Positions 36,278 through 48,413 of a DNA stretch of 64,000 nucleotides are shown piece after piece. A program made the position numbers and the translations under genes. This stretch comes from Meloidogyne chitwoodi (Eukaryota > Nematoda > Chromadorea > Rhabditida > Meloidogynidae): contig JACZZP010000009.1 in assembly GCA_015183035.1 (NCBI GenBank), forward strand, positions 1,240,001-1,304,000, given 5' to 3'. The notes beneath the pieces are model-generated. The model saw only the letters and a list, made by a program, of their open reading frames with translations. It was not told where the DNA came from and did not search any database. The first letter of the stretch is position 1. The number at the start of each line of letters is the position of its first letter.

Positions 36278-37608
36278 TCAGAATTTGTATGATGAAAAAT
36301 GGAGGATCCATTTTGGTACTTTGAGAAATCGAGGGAAAAGTTTTGCGAATGTAACCCATCCAAGGAACTGAAGTGCAGAACAAACACTACGAAAATTGGA
36401 TGGAATAACTCCTAAAAGAATTAATATTTGGGTATTTTTTCAAAAAATATAATCTATCCATTTACCATTTTTGTCAGTAAATCCATATTCTGATGCCAAG
36501 TCTTCAGTGATATGAATTCGCCCAGTTTTTTTAATTTTAATTGAATCAGCTGCCAGTGCAACTACTGCTTTTCCTACAAATTCAGTCGATTCAGCGGTTG
36601 CCAATGAAGATTTAAATGAGTCCTTAAATCAAGAAATGATTTAAGTTTGATTCCAATTAGTATTTCATTTTGTATGTAAAGGTATAAATTAAAAAATAAA
36701 CAATGGTCATCCCGGCGGCTTTAGAGAACGAGCTTTCATTATCTTTCAATGAAACCATTTCTGTTCGGACAAAACTTGGCCACAACGAAACACAAGTAAC
36801 ACCAAATGACTGAAGTTCTAAATTTTATGAATTTATAATATAATTGAAATTGTGTTTAAAAATAGAACGACATGTTATTTTACTTGAGAAAATAATTTAA
36901 AATATCATTACCAATTCCCATATCTGCAGTCATTCGATCTACTGCTGTCTTTCCAACTCCATAAGGCACAGAAAATAAATATTTGAGACTTCCGGCTGAA
37001 CTTATGTTCACAATTAATCCTTCTCCTTTAAAAAGAAATTTAAAATATTTTATGAAAAACTAACGTTGAGGAACCATTAAGCGTGCTGCATATGTAGAAC
37101 AAAAATAAACATTACGAAGACCGACTTCATTAATGTTATCCCAAAACTCAGGTTCACATTCCCAGAATTTTTTTCCTGCATTCTTCATTATACTCTAACA
37201 AATTTGTCGTAAAAAATATTTTTAATAAAATTACAGTGACTCCAGAATAGGCGTTGTTCACCAAAATATTCAAACGTCCACCTTGTTCTTCCTCAATTTG
37301 TTTAAAAACCAAGCGAACTTCCTCCATTTTAGAATGATCGCAATAAATAGGATGAGAATAACCTCCATTATCCGTGATATCTATAAATAATTATTTAATA
37401 AAAGTTAATTTTTTTTACCTTTTGCTGTTTGCTCAAGTGATGGTAATATTTTGTTTGATTGTGAATTAGATGGAGTTCTACCAGTAAGATAAACAATTGC
37501 ACCTGCCTTACCTAATTGTAATGCAATTCCTCTACCTATTCCACGAGAAGCACCAGTAACTAAAGCTACTTTGTTTTCCAATGGTCGAATAATATTTTGT
37601 GATACCAT
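36278..37608 (-). CDS. dhrs1: DHRS1-like short-chain dehydrogenase/reductase
   Basis: This NAD(P)H-dependent oxidoreductase has a Rossmann fold. The cofactor motif is VALVTGASRGIGRGIALQL (TGxxxGxG), followed by LNILVNNAYSG (the NNA motif), VNISSAGS with the catalytic serine, and PYGVGK with the Tyr-xxx-Lys pair. The long C-terminal extension typical of DHRS1 is present after an intron at about 36392-36445, ending VPKWILHFSSYKF at stop 36278. I use ATG 37608 (MVSQNIIRPLENK), because the upstream hydrophobic codons have no ATG. About eight exons are present. It is the last gene of a six-gene minus-strand run, 181 bp after the four-pass membrane gene. The substrate is unknown; DHRS1 relatives act on steroids and xenobiotics. 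Confidence 0.93.
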
Positions 37609-37848
37609 CAATAAAGATTCAAAAATTATAACAAGCAAAAAGTTGAAATAAAATTGATTAAAATACAATTTTAAACAAAATTATTATTATTATACATATT
37701 TAAATTTTATAAAAATAAAATAGAGAGACAATTTAATGGTCATTTACAATTTTATATATTAGAACAGAGAAATAAATTCAAGAAAGAATAATTGTTTAAT
37801 ATTTTAGCCGGAATAAAATTATACAGGTTTTACAAAAACAAAATCACA

Positions 37849-38592
37849 TTAAATAACATTGCTCTGTCCTCCCGGTCCTGGCAAATTTCTTGAGATTATT
37901 TGATTACCTTCTATTATCATCGAAAAAAGGTAGCGGAATTGTCCATTTGGAATAGCACGATAAATTAGAATAAAAAAATAGCCAAAAGAGGCTGTAGAAA
38001 GCAAACACAGAACCTTAAATTACTAATATATTTTAAACAAAAAAACACAATTACCGTTACAGAAGCAAATGCAAATATCACGCTGAAACTATAACTGACA
38101 ATAGAACTTATTACAGCTATAAAACATATAATTGAACTAAATACATATACTAAAACACCAATAAAAGAAATAATAAAATCCTAAAACGTGGGTAAATGTT
38201 TAAAAATTAAATTAAAATTTTTACGATTAAAGCAAATGGAATAAAAGCAAATCCACCACCGAAATGTATATCAATTTTTTGGAGACCAAAAAGGTAAACA
38301 ATGAAACTAATAAAACACAGAAAAAATATATTCCAACTTGAATAGACAACAAAACCAATTGAACCGTAAAAGTATCCAACCATGGAAGAAATTATTATTA
38401 TAACCAAGGGAATAATCTGAAAAATTAAGATAATTACTATGGATTTAATTTTGTTTCAAATATATGTAATCTAGAACCTCCAGCCTAGCCCTTCACATTT
38501 AAAACCTTAATTCATCTCTGACTTACCCAATGCATTGCTTTCAGAATGCCGTATGGCCAAGCGCAGATGAAGTTCTTATCAAGTGAAACCAT
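37849..38592 (-). CDS. Four-pass membrane protein (MARVEL-like)
   Basis: The peptide starts MVSLDKNFICAWPYGILKAM at 38592. It has four hydrophobic segments: IIPLVIIIISSMVGYFYGS, VYSSWNIFFLCFISFIVYLF, ALIDFIISFIGVLVYVF with the following SSIICFIAVISSIVSYSFS, and SVTVLCLLSTASFGYFFILI. It ends GPGGQSNVI at 37849. Length of about 165-170 residues with the pattern of four helices and short loops resembles MARVEL-domain proteins (CMTM/MAL/plasmolipin). That assignment is by topology only. It is flanked closely by HUS1 (155 bp) and DHRS1 (181 bp) on the same strand. Confidence 0.7.
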
Positions 38593-38746
38593 TGTTTTTG
38601 CTTTTTATTTACTGTATTATTGTAAAAAATTAAAGAAAAAGAAAGTATGTAATAAAGTATTATTAAAACAATGATATAATTAATTTAAATTTTGCTACAT
38701 TTATTTTTAAATAAATTAAAAGAGAAAGAAAAAACAAAAAACAAAA

Positions 38747-39879
38747 TTAATCTTGTTGTTGACCAGCAACATAAAGCATTAATTTACATTCAAGTTCACT
38801 AGCAGAAAATATTGCACCTTTGCCAGTTACGATTTCTAACAATAATTTAATTTAATGAAAATAATATTTAAAACAAACTCATTGCAAGGCGAGAAATATA
38901 TGGCGATAGACTGTTTACAAAAGGATATAACATTCGAATATCCAAAACAATAGAAAAAAAGTTATCCAATGACCTTCTTGGTGTGGCTAAAGGAAAAAAT
39001 TATGAGTCACTAAAAAAATTAACTATTTGTTGATCCAGATAATGATAAATTGGTTAAATCGCCAGCATAAACGTCAACCTTTGCCATATCAGTAATTGCA
39101 CAAACACTAAACTCTCCGACATTATTTACCCTGAATGCCTGAAAAAATATTTAAATAATTAAAATTACAATTCTAATTACGAAAAGAAAATTTATTTTTA
39201 AATTATTTACAAAAGACAACAAAAAATATGCGCAATAATTGAAAAAAACTTTTACAATTTTTAAGATTTTATGTAAACTCACTGCACTTTTTGCTCCTAT
39301 ATTTTTGACGGCTGCTAATATTTTAGATAAATTTCGGACAGGCGGTAGTGCTACAGCAACAGATGGTGGTCCCATGTCTGGAGGATTATAATCCAACCAA
39401 TTTCTAACAAGAATTAGACTAATTGGAATTTCATTAACAAGTCCATTTGCACTCAATTCTATTCTTAAATGGGGAATATTTTCCTTCTTTATTAATTTAA
39501 ATTTTGCTTGATTTTCATGAGCTTGTAATGAACCAATAAAATCATCAATGGAAAGTTCAAAGAAAATTGCATTATTCTCTGCCGAAATTCCTTCAAATAC
39601 CCAAGAACAAAAGAGTTGATCCTTTTAAATTCATATTTAATATAAAATAGAAAAAAACCTTAAGTAAACGAAAATCTAAACAAATTCCTTCTCTAAGGCT
39701 ATATATATTAACAAAACTAAATTCATTTGGTGTAATTCGCACAACCACTCTCCTCCTGCACAATTTTGAAACAATTCCCAAAAACTCTAAAAAATAAAAT
39801 AATTTATTTAAAAAATAAGACATATACTTATAAAAATTTCGACAGATTTAGAATCTCCAAGTACTGAAGTAAAACGCAT
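38747..39879 (-). CDS. hus-1: HUS1 checkpoint clamp subunit
   Basis: HUS1 is one of three subunits of the RAD9-RAD1-HUS1 (9-1-1) sliding clamp that is loaded at DNA damage and activates ATR signalling in the nucleus. The start MRFTSVLGDSKSVEIF at 39879 matches the HUS1 N-terminus. Further marks are RRVVVRITPNEFSFVNIY, the near-invariant FEGISAENNAIFFELSID (human MEGVSAENNEIYLELT), KFKLIKKENIPHLRIEL, NEIPISLILVRNW and AKVDVYAGDL. Seven or so exons end at stop 38747. The gene is slightly shorter than human HUS1 (280 residues). It lies inside the minus-strand run between CISD and the four-pass protein. Confidence 0.9.
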
Positions 39880-40079
39880 ATATTATAAATCTAAATTTTT
39901 TTTATTTTCTAATTTAATAAAAAATGTATATGTATGTATAACCATAATATAAAATATATAAAACTTCCAAGTATATATAAAAAATACAAAATCATTTGAA
40001 TTTATCATCACAATTTATGGATATATTTAAAAAAATTCTAAATAACTTTAAAGTGAAAATAAAAAAGTGGCAGTCATTT

Positions 40080-40486
40080 TTAAACTTCTCGCTTCTGAAT
40101 AATTAAAGGCCCAATGTTGTCGCCGGTTTGTTTGTTATGTGCAGTGTGACTTCCATCACAATATGGAAACTAAAAGAATGAACTTTATCATACCTATTTT
40201 TTCATACCTTTTTTGATTTCCAACAACGACAAAATACTTTTTTATCACCAATATCCTCTAAATCAACTTTGTCGGCAATTTTGTCTTTCTCCAATGAAAC
40301 AAGTTTGTTATGACGAACAGCAAATGAAAGTCCTGAACGCCGACCAAAAAAATAGCCAATCGTCATGCCACCAGCAAGAAACGTAATCACTAGAGCAATT
40401 TGGGTTTTACCTTAACCTTATTTCAATTAAAACATTTATTTTATAAAAAAACCTGATGCATCACCGGAAAAGATTGAACTTGACAT
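40080..40486 (-). CDS. cisd-1: CISD iron-sulfur domain protein (mitoNEET-like)
   Basis: This small outer-mitochondrial or ER membrane protein carries a 2Fe-2S cluster. ATG 40486 follows a TTTAG acceptor. A single helix (ALVITFLAGGMTIGYFFG, residues about 17-34) is followed by the cytosolic CDGSH domain: [20 protein letters not shown] with SHTAHNKQTGDNIGPL. Three cysteines and one histidine (C-x-C-x2-[S/T]-x3-P-x-C-D-G-x2-H) are all present. It has about 108 residues, the usual size of human CISD1. Three exons. It lies between mitoferrin and HUS1. The mitochondrial theme shared with mitoferrin (iron import) is notable but may be chance. Confidence 0.95.
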
Positions 40487-40794
40487 CTTACACTAAATTA
40501 AAAAATAAAGAGGTAATTCCATTACAAATAAAGATAGGTATTGGAACCAAAAATGGGAAATATACGAAGAAAACATTTAAAAAATAACATATTAAAACGC
40601 AAGTTTATTTCGAATAAAATCAAAAACAACAAAAATAATATAAAAACAATTAAAATGTCTTTTAATTCTGATAAAAAAGAAAAAACGCACAATTATATAG
40701 TTTAATTGATAGAACATTTGTGGAGGTAATACATAAAAATTTGCAAAATATAATATGCGTTTGTTAACAGCTATTGGTGAAAAAATAATTTTTA

Positions 40795-41909
40795 CTATAT
40801 ATTTTGTGCATTTTGTTCGCCGAGTAAATATTTAAATAATTCATAAACACTCCAACTAAGAGCAGTCGCTGGAATCTGATATAAAACTCTGGCTTGAATT
40901 CCAGAAAAGAAACCGGGAAATCCACGATTTGAATATATTGAATAAATACCGTCAAAAACACCTAAAAGAAAAATATTTAAAAAGTTCACATCATATAAAA
41001 TAACCTCTATATGAACCTCGAAAATATAAAATAGACCCTCTTTGGTCTAATAAAGGTTGTGGAGACTGCTGAGTATTAAGGACCTAAAAATATAAAAGAA
41101 AAAAATGAAATTAAAATAATACCGTTTTAATGCAATCAAGAGGAGTCGTTAACGCAGCTGCAAGTCCTCCAGAAAGTCCACCCGAAATTAAATGAGATTT
41201 TGGATCATATCGGTGGCTCGGATTTATTAACTAAATTTGCAATTTTAGTTGTTATTAAATTACGAAAAAACTTCTTGCCAGAATTCATAACTCATAAAAT
41301 GGACTGCCTGGAAAGGGACATTCATCAAAAGTTGAGTCGAATATGACCGATAGAATGCTGAAATACCTTCACTTTTGTAAACACAACGTATACATTCCAA
41401 TGATCCACCATAGGGACTATAATGCATTTGCATTCGTTGTTTTACAACTTCAGCTGGATTCATAATCAAATCATGTACAACTGTAGCTGCAATACCAGCA
41501 AGCCCGTATGAAAAAGTATTCGAATGGCCATAAGTGTTTCCAGTTAAAAAGACCTTGAAAAAATTTAAAAAGCAAAATTTAAAAACAAAACCTTGGCTTT
41601 TTCATAAAAGGTGAAATACAATGCATGTGCAGGGACAGACCCAAAAGCAACAGCATTTATACCACGAAGAGTCCGCCTAAAACCTTCTCTCCTGGCAATT
41701 GAGGCAACTCCATGAAAAGGTGTTGGACATTCCCGTTCAGGACATGGGCAAAGGGATTGAATTCTTGTCTTAACACTATCCAATGGAAACATTACACAAT
41801 GCTCTGCCATTCCAGCAAATGCCCCAGCAGCCATATGCACAGGCACAGAATAGCAATGACCCAGCGATTCGTAGTCCCAACTAAAGTTACCACTACTTTG
41901 CTCAGACAT
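40795..41909 (-). CDS. mfn-1: Mitoferrin, mitochondrial iron carrier (SLC25A28/37-like)
   Basis: This is a carrier of the inner mitochondrial membrane that imports iron for haem and Fe-S synthesis. Three carrier repeats each have the PxD/ExxK motif: [24 protein letters not shown] and [14 protein letters not shown]. The mitoferrin hallmark [20 protein letters not shown] is near the start (residues about 22-41), and the repeat-linker [17 protein letters not shown] is present. It ends [19 protein letters not shown] at 40795. ATG 41909 is a few bases after a CAATTAG acceptor. Six exons. Length of about 300 residues fits. It is in the METTL1-to-DHRS1 run, with METTL1 ending 165 bp before its start. 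Confidence 0.94.
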
Positions 41910-42073
41910 TATTACTAATTGAAATTAATATTAATGAAATAAGAATTAAACAAATGTGTAGATATTAAGTTTAGAAATAAGTTATTTTAATAAAAATTTG
42001 ATTTATTTTGATAAAGTTTTCAGCCATAGACAAAATAACAATGTTTAATGACAAAAACAAAGAAGAATAAAAA

Positions 42074-42993
<920 letters not shown>

Positions 42994-43078
42994 TTAACTT
43001 AAAATTAGAAAAAATACTGAATAAAACGCTTCTATCGAAATCTGACAATTAAAATTAAACGTAAAAACAAATTTAGCT

Positions 43079-43354
43079 TGGACTCAAATAGTGGACTAAA
43101 TAGAGCTAGGAACGGGATCAGGTCCCGATCCCGTTTCCCGATCCTTTTCCCGGTTTTTTTGAACACCGGGATGAAACCGAAATCGGGAATACCCAGTTTT
43201 CCCGGTACGGAACCCGGCCGGATCGTTCAATTTTTAAATTTCCCGTTTCCCGACCCGCTTTTTTCAAAATTCCTAGCTCTAGACTCAAATATGTATTAAA
43301 CGAATTTAGTTAAATCCCACTTTGTCGCAGAAAATTCAGTTTTGCCGTCAGTGG
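43079..43354. repeat. Dispersed repeat, first copy (split by a MITE)
   Basis: Outside the inserted MITE, the segments 43079-43100 and 43282-43354 match a single stretch at 58729-58812 (GACTCAAAT, TTAAACGAAT, TAGTTAAATCC, ACTTTGTCGCAGAAAAT, GCCGTCAGTG). The other copy lacks both insertions, so it shows the sites before insertion. Confidence 0.75.
43101..43281. mobile_element. hAT-like MITE, TAGAG family, copy 2
   Basis: Ends TAGAGCTAGGAA and TTCCTAGCTCTA are perfect inverted repeats. The flanks GGACTAAA and GACTCAAA are similar, and the related empty site at 58.7 kb has the GACTCAAA motif only once. The interior is GC-rich with CCCGG and GGGATC palindromes, unlike the host sequence. The reading frame it contains is not a gene. 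Confidence 0.75.
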
Positions 43355-43539
43355 TAGAGACCGGAATTTTGGAAAAATCGGGTTCAGGTTCCGGGTTTTA
43401 GAAATCTGATATGACCGGCCGGGACCCGAACCGGGTAAACCCGGAATTCGGGTCCCGATTTCAACCCGATGACTCCGAAAAAACCGGGTAAAGGGGCCCG
43501 GAAACCGGGAAACGGGGCCCGGACCCGTTCCGATCTCTA
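43355..43539. mobile_element. hAT-like MITE, TAGAG family, copy 3
   Basis: Ends TAGAGACCGGAA and TTCCGATCTCTA are inverted repeats, flanked by GTCAGTGG (43347-43354) and GTCAGAGG (43540-43547), seven of eight identical. The interior is rich in CCGGG, GGGACCCG and GGGCCCGG. It was inserted at the end of the dispersed repeat at 43079. Confidence 0.8.
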
Positions 43540-43547
43540 GTCAGAGG

Positions 43548-44499
43548 TTCCATATACGACAGGCTCGGATAGAGTGCCGGAGTTTTGAAAAGTTTCATTT
43601 CCATACTAGAAAGGTAATTACTGTAGAATTTTTTATGCCTTAATATTCATTTTAATTACCATATTTACTCTAATAATACCATTGTACTAAATATTTATAT
43701 ATGTATGTATTAGTTATTTTCGGTTGCTCATAATTCTCAAATTTTTTCATAAATGTTAATTTATTTTGACGAATAACGAAATTTAGAACTTATTTATTAT
43801 AGGTAATTATTAGAATGGTGTATTTTAAAGAGTATTATTTTTATTTCAACATTTATGTTTCAATCTCTTTGATTCGTAAACTTTTTAATTATTTCTATTT
43901 AAATGCTGCCTGAATTTCTTATTTTCGGAGTCCTTTTAAATTAAACTAAATAAAAGACCACATCTGTTAAATTGAGTACAAATACATACATAAAACTTAG
44001 TAAATATCATGGTATTTTATATTAACCTCAACAATAAATTCGTCATTTTTCTTTTCTCTTTTTAATTTTTATTTAGCATTTGCGTGTGAAATCTAAATTT
44101 TTCTATTAAATCAATTTATATAATAATACCTAAGACATTATTTTTTTATTGTTTGTAATAGGTGTGCCGTACTTTTTTTTATGAATTTTTTCTCTCTTTT
44201 ATTTAAATTTTCTATTAAGTATTTATTGGAATTTGCGCATTCATTTATAGCAATATAATTAGTTTTTTTCTCTTTTTTTTCATTTTTATTTAATTTACTA
44301 CTTATTTATTAACCTAAAATGTATTTTTTAATTTAATATATATTTAATTGTTTTAATAAAAAAAGAAGATTATACTAAATATATTTTTCTCTTTTAAATA
44401 CAAGACAAGACATCTTAATTATTATTTTTTATTTTTAAGATTTTATAAAATTTAAAAATATTATGTATTATTCTCCTTTAGTCAGAATTAAACGGAGAA
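43548..44499. other. AT-rich intergenic region
   Basis: No gene is visible. It leads to a pyrimidine-rich acceptor (CTCCTTTAG, about 44472-44480) before ATG 44500, a likely trans-splice site for the next gene. Confidence 0.5.
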
Positions 44500-47400
44500 A
44501 TGCCTGAACCTTCTACACAAATTAGTGTATTAAGTATTGAACATGAAGAATTAAGGAATTCTTCTGAAAATTTTAATGATAAAAAAATTAGAGATATTAT
44601 TGTTCTTCCAGAATTAGAAATAATTAATGCAACGGATGAAGTGGATATTGATAAAACATTGGTACAAATGGCTGAATTTATGTATTCTAAGACAGAGGAA
44701 TGTAAACAAGTAGGGAAATTAAAATAAAAATTATTAATTAACTTATTATTTATTATAATTCAATAGAAATATTTAGTAAAATTAATTTTGAGTTTATTGA
44801 ATCATCTCAACTTTAAATTAAAAAAAAATCAAAATTTTGCTTCAATTCAAATCTCTGATATCTTTCAAAATTTTTTTCTCTTATTTTCTTTGGGATCAGG
44901 TAAATCACAATATTCTCCATAAAAAGTTTCATTTCTTGGGCAAATACATGTAAATTGTTTTCGAGGCCAATGTTCAGGTCCATGCCAAGGTTTATGATGT
45001 CGACGACGATCACGAAGAATACAACGGCCACGTCCATGACAAATTCTTACTGAACAACTAAAAATTAATTTTTTTAAATAAATAAAAAACATTTAACAAA
45101 CTCTTTTGTATTTTCAAGTAATTTTTGAACAAACGGACCAAAAATAGTATTTAAATAAATTGAAATTGATTGACATCTTTCTTTAATTTGTTTAGAACTT
45201 GACCATACAATTAAAGCATCAACACCTAATTGAGCTGTCCATTCATAACTACAAAAAAGTTCTTCTTTTGAATAAAACAAATCTTTAGAATTATTATAAG
45301 GATCTAATTCAATTTTTGTAAATAAAATAACTGGACGATCTTTTCGACGAAGAGACCTTTTTTGAAATTAAAAAAATAAGATAATTTTAAAAAACCAAAT
45401 CCATTCAGCTTCTGATATTTTTGCATGCATATGTCTTTCGCATAAAACTTTTTTTCGTTTTCGGTCACCAGGATATAAATAAATTGATGAATAAAGTGCA
45501 CTAACTTCAGCATATAACCACCAAAGTCTATTATTATTATAAAATAATTTAAATTAAAAAATTACTTGTCATTATGTTTTCTAAACATTTCTAAACAACC
45601 AATAGGCCATTGTTCACCAGCATCATAATTACATAAAGGAGTATCATAAAAACCCCATAAAGCTTTTGGACGAAGTTGACGACCTAATCGAATTGTTTTA
45701 ATTATAAATTTCCTATTAAATATATTTATTATTATTTATTTATTTTTTAAATAAACTTGCCTAGCTTTTTTATTAAAAAGTTTACGTCCTAATTCTGTTG
45801 CTGCTTTTTCACTAATACCAGGATATTTTTTAATTATTTCTTTTGTTGATTCAATTTGATAAATACGTCTATCTGCCCAATTTAATGACCATTCAGGTCT
45901 CCATTTCTCATAATCAATTATTGCTGGCCCAGAAAATTCTGGATTTGGAATTGCTTTTAAAATATCATTTTTGGCTTTTTCCAAATGTTTATTTAAATTT
46001 ATATTCTATAAATAAATAAATATTATTTATTTAATTTTACTTGTGGAAGGCCTCCATTTATATATTTAATAATAAATGTTTTATTATTTGTTAATTCATT
46101 ATTTAAATTATTAAATTCTAAATAAGGATAAAGACCTAATTGTTGTTCATAAAAAATAACAATCTATAAATTAAATTTAAAATTATTTTAAAAATTATTT
46201 AACTTCTGTTCCATGAAATTTTTGTTCTTTATTTGTTTTAATACCAAATATTTGTGGTTCTATAGGTGAATTTATTTGATTTATTGAACATTGTTGACTA
46301 GGAATTGCCCAATAAATCTAATAATTTTAAATTAAAAATAAATAAAACAAACATTTAAAGGAAAACAATAAAAAGGCAATAAAATTAAAAAAATAAATTG
46401 TAATAAAAAAACAACAGATTTTTCAATCATATAACCTAAAATTTTAAATTTAAAAATTTTTTTAAATGAAGGAAAATGTTAAAAATTTATTTGATATAAA
46501 AATATTAAAAAATAAAATAAAAAGTTTTTTTATGTTTTTTGTAAAATGAAACTTTAAAAAAAAAAGTTTTGTTAAAAAAAGATAAAATCCTTTAAAATAT
46601 ATTTATTATGTTTAGTCTAGAATTTTATTAGTTTTTATAAAAAAAAACAAAAGAAATAATGTAAACATATTTTAATTTTAAAATGTTTCTTTTTTTTTAA
46701 ATTAATATATTTATTTATTTTAATTTAAAGTTATTAAAATCTTCTTCAAAAATTAGTTTTACTGCTAATTTTCTTCAATCAAGAGTAATTAGTGCAGATA
46801 TTGGCGTTAAATTATCAAAAGTTTATGAAGCATTACAAGTTAAAAATTTAGAAGAATTTAATCAAAAATTAGAAAAAATATCAAAAGAAAAATGTAATTA
46901 AATAATTAAAAATAATTAAAAATATTTAAGTTTTAATAATTCAACAATTAAAAGAATCTTTTATTAAATGGGAAGAATTTCTTTCTGAATTAGATAAAGA
47001 CTTAGAAATTGTAATTGGACCAGAAAAACGATCAGAATTAGGAAAAAATGGAAAAGGTTTTTATATTTATATTTTTAATATTAAAATAAAAAATAAAAAA
47101 AAAAGATATTCAATTGGTTAGCCATTTAAGTCGTTTGGCACAAAATGGTTCTCTTCTTTCATATATACAATCATCAACTTATTCTCTTATGTTTTTTTGT
47201 TAAATTAATTTAAATAAATTGAAAATTTATTTTTAAGATTTTTAGAAGTTGTTTCTTCTTTTGCAGTTCAAGAATGTTATGAACATGTAAAGAAAATGTT
47301 TGATTCTTTAACAGAATTTAATAAATTAGGATGTGATATACTTTTATTAACACAAAGACCAACAATTGGTTTATTAATTTAAAATAATTTAATTAATTAA

Positions 47401-48163
47401 TTAATTAAGGTGGTGGTGGAGGTTTTCTTAAATTAATTGGAATGCCATTTAGAATGTTATTAAATGAAAGTGAATCTATGAAACAATTATTAATGAACAG
47501 ACAATCAACATTGTCAATTGCTGGAATTAGGGCATTACATATTGTATTTTTAAATATTATAAATTTATTAAAATAATATTTATAATAAATATTTTTCAAA
47601 AATTAAAGAAAATAATAAAAATAAATATTTTCCTCTTTTTTTAAAAAAATAATACTTTTACTGCCTTTTATTTTTGTTTTAATTCCATTTTTTAGTATTG
47701 TCTCTATTATTACTTTATAATAAATAAATTTATAAAATTATTTATTTTTTCAAATTTATTTTTAGTATACAGAATTTTTATGTAATGATCAACCATTAGA
47801 GATTTCTACTTCCTCTAATAATGAACTAGAAGAAAAATTTTATAATAAAAATCAACAAAGTGGTTGTATTTTACTTAATCGTGAAGGACAAATTTTATAT
47901 TCATATTTATGTAATAATTCAAGTGATTGGCCAGATGTTGAAATTCTTATTGAACAAGTAAATAAATAAATATATTTAAAATTTAAAAGGTAAGACTAAA
48001 CAAAATTAAAAATAGAAGAATATCTTCTTCTTCTACAATTAAAAGTTTTGAACAACAAAATAATAATAATAATATATTAATTTCATCTAATAATAATGAT
48101 AATAATAATTTAAATAATAAAACAAATGAAATAAATAAAAGAAAATGTTGTATAATCATTTAA
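44500..48163 (+). CDS. Thioredoxin-fold (AhpC/TSA-like) protein with a CaaX end
   Basis: Exon 1 is 44500-44709 (MPEPSTQISVLSIEHEELRN.., acidic). A 2,021-nt intron follows, then about eight small exons from 46731. Splice phases agree throughout. The N-terminal half is charged and helical (SADIGVKLSKVYEALQVKNL, IKWEEFLSELDKDLEIVIG). The C-terminal half looks like a peroxiredoxin-like fold: LMFFFVSSFAVQECYEHVKK, LGCDILLLTQRPTIGGGGGF, LIGMPFRMLLNESES, GIRALHIYTEF, SGCILLNREGQILYSYL. No CxxC redox centre is seen. It ends KRKCCIII; the last four residues (CIII) form a possible geranylgeranyl signal. Family placement is tentative, by overall pattern with the AhpC-TSA_2/PRXL2 type. The first intron carries a hyaluronidase gene on the opposite strand. 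Confidence 0.65.
44865..46430 (-). CDS. Hyaluronidase/chondroitin hydrolase (glycoside hydrolase 56)
   Basis: This is a secreted glycosidase acting on hyaluronan or chondroitin; in C. elegans the family member is a chondroitin hydrolase. The start at 46430 has a signal peptide (SVVFLLQFIFLILLPFYCF), then IYWAIPSQQC and EVVIFYEQQLGLYPYLE. The active site is PAIIDYEKWRPEWSLNW, with the catalytic Asp and Glu in D-x-E spacing. KALWGFYDTPLCNYDAG and GVDALIVWSSSKQIKERC are further family marks. The end is an EGF-like Cys-rich tail (SVRICHGRGRCILRD, QFTCICPRNETFYGEYCDLP) and a basic terminus (KENKRKKF). About eight exons. It lies wholly inside intron 1 of the thioredoxin-like gene. Confidence 0.92.
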
Positions 48164-48413
48164 ATAATTATATACATATACATATATTATACGTTCATTT
48201 TTTTATCTTATTTTTTAGTAAAAATTTATCTTTTTTTTTTAAATTAATTTTTAATAATTAAAATAATTTAATTAATAAAATAAAAAAATAAAAATTAATT
48301 TTTTAAATAAAAAATTAATTAAATTAATTATTCTCACATTCTCTCTTCAATTATTTATTGATTAATTGCGTGTTTTTTTAACTTTTAATTATTTTATATA
48401 TTATTTTTAATTA

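Noticed and set aside
43078..43299. 73-codon plus-strand frame rich in Pro, Arg and Gly
   Set aside because: It falls across a GC-rich MITE; codon pattern follows CCCGG repeats, not a gene.
44865..46430. Horizontal gene transfer for the hyaluronidase
   Set aside because: It has several nematode-style short introns, local base composition and an animal-type EGF-like tail, and animals already have GH56 genes.
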